Source: Hemerocallis citrina
Lineage: Eukaryota > Streptophyta > Magnoliopsida > Asparagales > Asphodelaceae
Direction of reading: 5' to 3'
NCBI GenBank assembly: GCA_017893485.1
Contig: CM030361.1
Location: 306,929,224 to 306,993,223 of the forward strand
Length of the DNA stretch: 64,000 nt
Below are positions 54,892-64,000 of the stretch, in pieces (the stretch's first letter is position 1; each line of letters opens with the position of its first letter). The notes under the pieces were generated by a model. The model saw only the letters and a list, made by a program, of their open reading frames with translations, was not told where the DNA came from and searched no databases. A program made the position numbers and the translations under genes.

Positions 54892-55369
54892 TAGATCATA
54901 AAGACAGAGATAAACTTTACGATTTAGTGATTAATTAGGGTTAGATGATTTGTTTTATAGAAATGATAATGAATTCCTCTTTGGTTGTCATACACACTTT
55001 AATTGATGGGGTTAGATGATTTTTTTATAAAAAAAAATAATAAAAATATTTTTGAAAAAATTCTCTAATAATATCTATACAATATTGTACAATTTTTAAA
55101 GTTTGCTTAAGAAATATTACTCCGGTTTAAAATTTTGGATGGAGAAATAATCGAGGGGTTCCAACTAAAATTTCTAAGAAAAACCTTTTTTTAGGGACCT
55201 TTCTCTAACTAATAAATAACCAACTAAACCAATCTAATAAGAAATACATAATCATCTTGGTACACTCCTTTAACTTCCTCCATTGTTGATTTCTCACATT
55301 ATCCGCTACTAGGTAATCTGCCCGTGTGATGCACGTTCTAATCTTTTTTTCAAAAGAATTAAATACTAA
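54892..55369. other. AT-rich spacer with a Helitron-like 3' end
   Basis: No gene. At 55309-55312 a CTAG preceded by A is followed by GTAATCTGCCCGTGTGATGCA, which on the minus strand is a Helitron-like 3' end (hairpin then CTAG|T). The matching 5' end was not found, possibly because MITE-3 and rearrangement intervene. Confidence 0.4.
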
Positions 55370-56014
55370 GAGCATCCACAGTGGTGCATGCTAAAAAATG
55401 ACAAAATAGAAAATAAAAATTTCTTTGTTTGTTGCAGTGGCGAAATCCTAAAATATAGCAAAGTAGAGCCAAAAATGAACAGACGAAACATGATGTTTCG
55501 TTCGAAACTTTTTTTTTTAAAAAAAATAAACATTTTTTTGTCGGACGAAACGTCTGGACTTTTTTGCAAATTCGCAAAATCCTTGGACGAAATATCATGT
55601 TTCGTTCGGACATTTTGTTGCCAAAACCCACTAACTCCTTTATTAAAGCCACTAAACCTCCATTAAATGAACTAATTAGGCAGTTAAGTATAATTAACTA
55701 ACTAATTAATTATTGTATTAACTAATTAATTATCTAAATAAATTATAATAACTAATTAAACATTAACTAACTAAATTGTTTACATCGGACGAAATATGAT
55801 ATTTCGTTCGATACTTATAAAATATATTAAAATATTAGGGGTAAAATATTATGTTTCGTCCCCTATATTATGCATTTTGCCAAATCAGCTACCAAATATA
55901 GCACGCTACTGTATTGAAAAATGGATAAAATGGCAAAATAGCAAACCACTACACGCTCCAATTGTTAAAAATGGCAAAAATGACAATATATATAGGAAAC
56001 CGCTGTGGATGCTC
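55370..56014. mobile_element. MITE-3, PIF/Harbinger-like, with GACGAAAC palindromes
   Basis: Ends GAGCATCCACAGTGG and CGCTGTGGATGCTC are inverted copies; the flanks are TAA on both sides (55367-55369 and 56015-56017). The GAGCATC start is shared with MITE-1 and MITE-2, but the body is different. At least three internal palindromes of the type GACGAAACATGATGTTTCGT lie at about 55482, 55584 and 55786, and a partial one near 55857. Confidence 0.88.
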
Positions 56015-56067
56015 TAACTAAGACGTATTCTAGGCTATCAGACATTTCAATCCATTACATTGTTGTC

Positions 56068-57037
56068 TCACTTTCCGATGCGGTTGGTCGAGTCCAGCCC
56101 CCTCTCTCTCAATATGATAGATTCTTCCTTCTTCGATTCATGGGACTTCCGCTTCAAAGAAGGCGGTATATCTTCTTCAATGGCATTGATCGCCGCTTCT
56201 TTTGATGTGGAAGCATGATCGGGGAGAGGATTTGCAGATACTCCCATATCAGCGTTGGACTGGGTCTTGCACTTCTCAATCCCGGTAAAGTGGATGTCTC
56301 TATTGTCAATAAACCGCTGGATTGCTCTACGAAGGTTAAAGCAAGTATCGGTTGTGTGACCAGGGTGATTGTGAAAATCACAATGGAAATTCTTATTCCA
56401 CGAATCCGGGTATGGAGACAACTTTGGCTTAGAATACATGATGATATCCTTGATTTGCGGTCGGAGGTCGCTAGTTTTTTACCTGGCATCCCTTTTTTTG
56501 CCTTTATTCTCATAGTTGTGGGGGATACGTGCCTCTTTCTCATCTTTCTTGGAATCGCTCGATTCTTTCTGTTTCGATCGACTCGCTCTTCTTCCTCTTT
56601 GTGGACTTGTTCGAATCACTGAGACGAACTTTCACAACCCCGGCTGCTTCCTCAACTGGAGAGGCTCGGGCAGAATAGCATAGCCGGAGACGGAGAGCAA
56701 ATAGAGAACCATGAATCAAATAAATCGGGTTGAACGGTTCTTCCACGATTCTCCGCCATCGGTAAATCGGTGCTTAGGGATATAAGTGGTACCATCCTAG
56801 TCAGTTCTTTCTGGGTTGGTAGGAGCTGATGCATATTTTGAGAAATCCCTCAATCGAGACCTTGCCCTTTCTTCCCGCATTCATTCCCTTCCCGAAAAAG
56901 AAAAGTGCAATCGTTTGGAATGAAGAACCACCAGAATTGAGCATGAGCTGACCATTACAAGGTGCTTGGTGTCCCCAGAGCAACCTCCGAATGATAAGAT
57001 CAACTATACGGAGGTTAGGCAGATTTCCTATCCCCAA
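56068..57037 (-). pseudogene. Gypsy gag remnant (Tat-like zinc finger)
   Basis: Broken minus-strand frames. The clearest part, 56280-56439, reads FHCDFHNHPGHTTDTCFNLR followed by RAIQRFID, the same C-x2-H-x4-H-x4-C finger and downstream helix as the two Tat Gag proteins above, but clearly diverged. Basic KRKKSESIETERIERF text and an unassigned region precede it (56540-57037). Protease and polymerase were not found. It marks the change to the different-looking sequence at the right end, so it may lie in the mitochondrial-like block rather than be a nuclear insertion. Confidence 0.6.
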
Positions 57038-60000
57038 CCCACATAGGTAGCCGCACTAGGAGCTGCAGTTGAACCCCTTGCTTCTTGTGCCCCTTCCCCT
57101 TTCATGCTCGTTTGAGTTGCTAATACCGAAACCTATAAGGATCTGCACCTGGATTATCAGAACATCGTATAAAAGAGATAGTCATAAGCTAGATCTACTA
57201 CTTAACCAAAAGCAGAAAGGATATCGACCTAAGAAGATACTAGACCTGGTGCGAGGGGAAGGGATGCTGCTATTGATGGACCGGTGCTACCTCTGGATCT
57301 AAAACAGAATTCGGGTTGAGAATATGACTCTTTAGCTTGGTTACCGGAGGCCATAGGCCATTGCACTGTACACTACGACTATGTTGAGGGGGGATATGTT
57401 GAGTTCTGACGCTTCCTGTACAAAACTTTTAGGTATGCACAACCGTGTCCACTTAGTAATCGTCTTTAGTTCTTATCGGGTCGGGACAAAGCAAACAGTA
57501 CCTTATTCAGCTTGCTTGGCTTGGCACATTCACATGTACTCTTCTCTGCCTTCTTCCTGAAAACTAAGGTAGAGGCAGACCTTGATCCCGTCTTTGCCTT
57601 TGTACTTTTTATATAGAAAACTATAAGTAGAGATCAAGAAGTCGGTTGTGCCATAGGGCTAGGGTAGACAACACCTCTTTCTCGCATTTCTACTTATTCA
57701 ATTAGGCCTCTGCCTCGTAAACGAAAACCGTGGAAGAAGAACAAGAAGAAGAAAAGGAGGAAGAAGCATCAGTATGTGAATCATCAATAGAAGAAGAGGG
57801 CGAACTATCAATCCAATGGAAGGAGAGAGAGATGTGGTAGGTATTAGTGTTTTGAGATGGAGATGATGAAAAGTGAAGCGAACTGAGCTCTCTCAAGCAG
57901 AGAGGGATGAGACGGACAAGACAGATCGACAGAGTGGGAGCCATTAACCTTGAACAGAAAGGAAGATCCTCAGCACTACACACTTAATTATAGCCCCGCT
58001 ACTCTAGTAAATAAATCTCTGTCAACCACCAACAAGGAGCTTCATCGAGTGAGACCCTCGAGCTACGTGCCTCATTCTATTATACTTGATTTATCTATTA
58101 TACTATACTTGACTTGATTTTAGAGATCTTCTTTATTCCTCTAATTCACAATTCGAGGCAAGAGGGCAAGTCTAGGCATACATACTTTACTACCCTATGA
58201 AGTCAGCCATCACTACCTTTATTATTACTTACTTGTATGAGTGGGGTTGTTTGTTATCAGTTAATGTCGGAGAAGGAGTTTACTTCTTCCTCGAAAGAAG
58301 CACAAATCGCTCCCTAATTACCATTGCCTTGCCTTTTCATCCTATGCTTTAAGGCAGGGTAGTCAGCTGCATAAGCAGAAGAAGGAAGAGAAGTCTCAAT
58401 TAGTATACGCATAGACATCTGAAGCAGCACTCTATTGCGGATGCACGCACATTCTACTTATATACGTCGTATACGGGATGGCTGGCTCTTTTGCTTCCTC
58501 TTATACGGTACGGTGGAACGGGCCAACTTTTCTTTAGCCAAAAGAAGCAGGCATAAAGACTATGTCTCCAAAAGGAGGCAGGCGTAAACACCATCCATGT
58601 CTATGGGACGAGGGAAGTAACCAAGTAGTACTCTTCCCTTCCGCTAACCAAGTTCTATTCCGATTTAGGAGATAGTATGCGTCTGAGCCTGTGCCTTCAT
58701 TCCATACCTTTACACCTTAATAATAAGAGGAATTATCCATATTCGGGGAAAGAAAAGCTCACTCTCAAAGGCTATCCTTCCTTCTCTTGGAAGACACACA
58801 CGAACTACTTCACTCGGCAATGGATGCATAAACTCATCAAGCCCAGCGCTACCTCTTCCCTTTATTTTCACTCAGCTAATCCTGCACTCCTTCCTACCTA
58901 GCTTATTGGCACAAGTCAAAGACCCATAATAGGTTAACAGACTGATAGTAAAACTGAACCGGAATATCAAAAGTAGAATCAACTCAAGCTAACAGAACCG
59001 CTATGGTCAAGCAGTCCCCAACCCCTTTCCTCGCTTCCCTCCGGTACATACACTGTGTAGTTAAGATAGACCTATGCCTACTCTTTAGAGAAAAGGGTTG
59101 GCTTATCCCAGATGCTTTCCGTACGCTATGTGGTTAACATAGAGCAGGATGAGATAGCATTACAAGAGACTATACTACTACACCAATAGGAAAGCAAGCA
59201 AGTAAGAACAAAGAATGAGTTAACCAAGTACTCAGTGAAATGCCATGGAGTGAGGTAAAGAACAAGTGTACTCGAAAGAATTAGGTAGATCATATGCGCC
59301 AACCCCTAACCATATGCGCCAAGGAACCTACCCGGGCACTGCCTGAAACTAAAGGCAAGCAAAAAGACCTGTCATAAATTGTTGGGGGATTTTCTTTCAA
59401 AGAGAATGCGCCGCCACTTTTCGTAATATTTCAACCTCATATGCATTTTTTTTTTTACTTAAGAAAGGCGAGCGAAGTGAGGACTTTATTCAATAGGGAA
59501 AGGGTGAGGTGAACTCATTCAAAATGAAATACAACTAATCTAAATATGCTTCTGAACCAAATTCCTTCACTCACCGCTCACTTAGCTTCTCTCTTTATCG
59601 CTGACCGACCACATAGCGCGAGAGAGCAGTCAAGCACGGAGAATAGAAACTAGGTGATCAGCAGAGGTGGACGTACCTTAATGCAAATATTTATATGCGG
59701 CTAAATCTCTTTGGAAAGCACTCTCCCTTAAATTTTCTTTGTAAAGTGGTAACATCGCTCATTAATTAGTTCTTTCCTTTCCAAAGTGAACTCAGACCAT
59801 TTCGGTCACATCCCGAGAACCAAGAACAGGATAAAAAAAAGAGGGATATTTTCTTAAAGGATTACGGGCACCCCAAACGCAGGTGGGGATGGGTATAGCT
59901 GAATTGCATTATCGCTGCCCAAATGAATAGATCAAACCTGTGAAACAGCCTAGACCTGAGTTCGATGACTCACTTGACTCCCTTGAAGTCATTTCTTAGT

Positions 60001-63000
60001 GATCGTAGGAAAGGGCCAAAAATTATTTAAAATATCAAGTCTACTGCCTCTTTACGGAATAACGAGACTCCTTAAAAACGTGATGCGCGTACTCAACTTT
60101 CATGTAAGTGATTGGACTTAAATATAAGTCACTGCTCCTTTCCAACTCGAAAACCATTGCATGTTAGCAACTTTTTTTCATTTTAATATTTCATTTTCAT
60201 AGATTTCTTGCTCCTTTCCTTTTTTTATCGAGCTTTATCTAACACTTGCTAAAGTGAGTGTCAACTATCGATCGATCTCTGACGAAGAACAGTTCCCTCT
60301 CCACTAGGGGAGGGGGGCACGCGGGCTACCCCTTTCTAAAGTTAAGGTTCGTTTAAATTGTTACATTAAATAAGATCTCATCCAATTCGTGTGTGGGTGG
60401 GTTGTCTGTCTACTTGAAAAAGATTTCCAAGACGTGTGAGAGACACAGGATCTCGGGAACAATTCACACCAGCTAAGCTAGCCTCGCTCCAATCCAAGTT
60501 GTTGTTCGATCTCGAATTCATCTGCTCCCCATTACTCGGCTCAGCTAGACCCCCTCTTCCCATACGGGGCTAGTGACTCAGAAGGATATGCTAATGGACC
60601 AACACTATCCAAGAGAATTTACTTTCCTATTTTGTTGTTGGCTTCTGACTTTACTGAGAGGTACTAGGACTTGACCTTGCTGCTTAGTCTTTTGCTCAGC
60701 CTGGGGGCATCTTCTATCCAATAATTGCGTTGTGTAAATAGAGTTGGATCAAGTCAAGTCCGTCTTCGAAGAGTGAACCTCTGAACGATCGAAAGTAATC
60801 CCTACTTTTTCATGGTACTAGGGATTATAGGCCTACCCACTTGTGTGGAACAAGCTACTTAAAAAAAATCAGCTCCTGTCACAAAAGCATCTCTGGACTT
60901 TCTAGTTGGAAGATTCGAAGCCACGGGAACGAATTCCAGCATTTGTTATTAAAGAAGAGTCTATGTCTCTCTGAGTGGATCCAGCTTAGGAAGCTGCATT
61001 CAGCAAGGACAGAGTCGTTAACCGAGACAAGTAAAGACACACACAAATACAAGCAAAACAACAAGGGGGACACACACACACGAAAACAACGAGTCCACAA
61101 GGAAGGATCTAATACAATTGAGATTAAGGGAAATAACGATGAATTTGGGCTAATTGCATAAGATATGGTAGTAGGATACTAGAATGGGGAGAATCATTTG
61201 AGCAAGGAATGAAAGGCTATTACGTGAAGCGAAAGACTGATCCTTTATAGCTAGCTCACTAAGACCCATTGCTTGTTAGGTAAGGTAGCTGCATCGGTTA
61301 AGAGGTTATTTAAGTGACCATTAACTCGGACCTATAGCGCATTATAACACGAGTGCAAGAAAGCATCTATCCCTGGGCTCATCTCATGCGGTAACCCTTC
61401 CTTTCTAGTAAGAGAGGATGTGAGCTAACTCCCATGTGAAGTGGAAGAGGAAGAAGCAAGCGCAAAAGCCTCACCTACTAATAGGCTCGCTATCCTCAGA
61501 GGAGCAAGAGGAAAAACCCGAACTCCTGGGACGAGGTTACCCTTGTTTGCATCAATTAGCAATCGGTACTCATTTCAGTCTTGAATCAACTTCTATCTTA
61601 GCCAAAAAAATGTCTTTACATAGTTAAGGCTCTTTGAGACCTACTCTCCAAAGAGTGAAAGCCCTTTCTCTCATTCATCAATCCAAGGGCGAAAACCACG
61701 CCCAGCCATTGCACGTGGGATAACTCGGTTGTGGATTCACATCGCTCTTGAGTCAATAACTAATATTAGCAGCAAGCTCTCCATATGAAGGTCCATCTTT
61801 CAAGCTTCTGAAAGTGAAATGATAGCTTTCTACTAGGTCGTCGGTGCCGGCTTTCCCATACGGTCATGCTCAAAGGTCCTAGGCTCTTCGAAAGAACAAT
61901 CGATCACTTTCAGACACTTTATAGATAGAAAGTAAGTTTGTCTTCGTGTAAGGTTCAAAAAGGTGTTAAAAAAAGATCAAATAGAATTCCGTCAGAAGCG
62001 AGAAAAGTCCATAACTAGTCGCTGCTCACCTCTTGCTTGTTCGATCGGGGAAAGAGTACAAACAATCTATACCATGCTTTCGGGGAATACTTGAAGAAGT
62101 AAAAGCTTCCTTAGCGAAGCGGGAAGAGACTCGAGAATATGGCTCCGAAACTAGTCCACTTTTGATTCCCACTTTAGCTGACAGCTATCCGGTGTGGAAC
62201 AGCCAATTCCCTGCTTGGAACAAACGATTTACCCATAGGCACTCTTTCTTCCCTCTAACTCATGGGATAGTTGTAGTAGTGGAATTCATTCTCTGATTTC
62301 CTGATGCACCACTTCCATTACTTTCTTCCCCCTACTACATAGGCCTACCATCATCTCTTCCAGGACCGGAGATCGGATAGCTGCCTATCACCTATGTCCA
62401 ATCTGTCAATGAACTAATTTCGCCAACAAGCAACGCCAGATATATTAGTTTGAGTTAGCACAAGATATTGGAATAGGTCTTGCTCTATCGCCGAAACAAA
62501 CACGTGTCCAATAGGAAAAAACAAATAGGGATAGAATGCAAAGAATCAAATGCTCAGCTCGGAGAATAAGAGAGACTTCTTGGGGAATCCTTCCTTACGG
62601 ATGCCTCATTTTTTGAGCTCTCGGTGCCTCTTGTCTTGCTAAGGAAGGAGGCGCGAAAGTCGTTCGAGGCGATGTAATCCCTTTGGGCTCTCGTCCGATT
62701 CTATAGACCCAAGACCCACTGCTGATCCGACACCTACGACATTGCTATGTCCTTTTGTTGGGATATCAACTCATTTCAAGGACTCGGGACCAAGATCAAC
62801 TACGAATGCCTCTTTTCGGGCATTTAAGCTGTCAACGACTTTTGGTAGGAGAGCATCGGATCACCTTGCATCTCCCGAGGAATTTTGTCTGTTAAGTGCT
62901 TTGTTTGGTAAGGCAGCTGGTCGGTCTGAGATCTCCACCGATTGCAGGGGAGTAGAGTAAGAAGTCTGATTTGATAAGTTTGGCACTAGGAGGGTGGATC

Positions 63001-64000
63001 CAAGATGGTTTCACTTCCATGGGGATTGGGGCCAAGACCCTCAATTTTCTATGATAATAGAAGTGACTCACAATCGAAATCATTGATAGCCGGGTATTTT
63101 AGGTTAGGTTGTTTTCAAGGGAAAGCAATGGAATTCGTCTTTGATTTGATCGCTGGGTCACACCTCAACAGAGGGAAGGTATGCCCCAAGGTCACTTCTC
63201 TCACGCTAGAGACATTCAACGGCAACAAGCCAAGACTTCTACTAGGAAAGTCAAGTGGGCTCAAGAAGCCCCTTCACCAAGAGAACATCCATTTGATGTT
63301 TATTAAGTTCGCACTTTCTTTTCTTAACGTAATTCGCCAGCCCCCAGGGATGCCCACCAACCCAAGAGAAAGGCACATCCGACCTCGCTAGCTAAAAATA
63401 GTGTGAATGACTTGTGGAGAATCGTGAATCGTCTGCATTTCCATGGATGGGAACCAGACACCACAAGCGAAGGAGTCGCGACGAATGGTGTGAAGTAATG
63501 CTTCTAGTGTGGGGAAAGGGCTTCGACCTGTGCCTATCTTTTTTTTAGTGAAAAAGTGAGAAGGTGACTCTGTATGGATATCTCGATCTCCAGCTAGAGT
63601 TCTGCATACTTGTTAGCTCTTAGTCTCGTGGCATCTGCTCCCACTTCGTCTTAATCAAAGCCACAGACACCCCTTCCTTCCAGGTCAACAACCTCTCCAT
63701 TTGGTGATCAAACTTACTCTCAATCTGATATTGATCGAGACCCGCTTTCACGAGCAAAGACAATTGGTGTGGATGCTCCGTCCGATGCTTGGTCTGAGAT
63801 TGTCTTGGGGCTTCTAAAAGAGAAGATTCCGTCTCATATTCCATAAGTGTAATTCCCTTATAAAGGGCTACTTGCACAGGAGTGCTTGATCCGTATTGGG
63901 TGCTCAGGGACAGATTGGTTACCGTGCTCTAACTACTGGGCGGAGGTCTAACCTTGATTTCCTTTTCCATCACATAATCTTTACAAATTATCCCTTGTTG
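57038..64000. other. Mitochondrial-like DNA, possible NUMT
   Basis: Seven kilobases of different texture: higher and even GC, few homopolymers, no MITE or LTR structure, and many short CT/AG-rich words (CTTTCTTCC, GAAGGAAGAG, AAAGGCGAGCGAAGTGAGG) as in plant mitochondrial spacers. I do not recognise a complete mitochondrial gene, rRNA or tRNA. Several frames of 60-130 codons exist (57702-57983 minus, 60378-60563 minus, 60841-61161 plus, 62033-62296 plus, 63005-63391 plus, 63620-63877 minus) without a family I can name; mitochondrial spacers commonly hold such frames. The origin is inferred from composition and style only. It runs off the window. Confidence 0.45.

Noticed and set aside
57038..64000. 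Named mitochondrial genes, tRNAs or group II introns
   Set aside because: I looked for known plant mitochondrial tRNA and gene motifs and could not recognise one with certainty, so only a general mitochondrial-like call was made.

Overview
This is nuclear DNA of a flowering plant, probably a eudicot. The evidence is the element content: Ty3/gypsy Tat (Retand-type), Tekay-like, Ty1/copia SIRE-, Tork- and Ale-like elements, hAT DNA transposons, small Helitrons and several MITE families, with AT-rich spacers. I find no bacterial-type operon, rRNA, tRNA or CRISPR array, and no host gene I would call with confidence. Almost every long open frame is a transposable-element gene or its remnant.

Layout. 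1-4491: promoter/leader-like sequence split by a 4.18-kb solo LTR (206-4383, duplicated site CTCCC). 4492-31398: a nested stack. A Tork-like copia remnant (4492-5985) abuts an old minus-strand copia, E0 (5990-8142 and 30608-31398). E0 was split by a SIRE-like copia, E1 (8143-30602, duplicated site AATCC). E1 holds a gag pseudogene, an envelope-like ORF, an orphan second SIRE-like LTR (LTR-B) and a truncated hAT. LTR-B was itself split by a 13.1-kb Tat element, Tat-1 (13099-26189, duplicated site GTTGT). 31399-40941: AT-rich nuclear DNA with small DNA elements: two related palindrome-array MITEs, a Tip100-like hAT MITE, a foldback inside (TA)n, a 3.4-kb hAT with an 8-bp duplicated site, a long-TIR element and a Helitron. 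40942 to about 52400 or beyond: a second, more deleted Tat element (Tat-2, opposite orientation), interrupted by a 3.53-kb solo LTR (48649-52174, duplicated site CATGG). 52400-56014: a minisatellite, a foldback, a 331-bp Helitron and a third palindrome-array MITE. 56015-64000: a gypsy gag remnant followed by 7 kb that reads like plant mitochondrial spacer DNA, possibly a nuclear mitochondrial insertion.

Most interesting content. (1) Both Tat elements carry, antisense to gag-pol and between pol and the 3' LTR side, a homologous cassette: gene A (three exons, intron phases 1 and 0 kept in both copies) and a small gene B. Each cassette is followed by tandem repeats of about 113 bp whose sequence is unrelated between the elements. 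(2) Four independent TIR elements carry internal arrays of 20-25 bp palindromes. (3) LTRs of four different retrotransposon families repeat the same GTCGAC-centred palindromes. (4) Removing E1 plus one duplicated site restores the reading frame of E0, so the nesting order is firm there.

Nothing here forms a working pathway. Tat-1 has lost the catalytic palm of reverse transcriptase, Tat-2 lacks reverse transcriptase, RNase H and integrase, E1 lacks pol, and both hAT transposases are broken.
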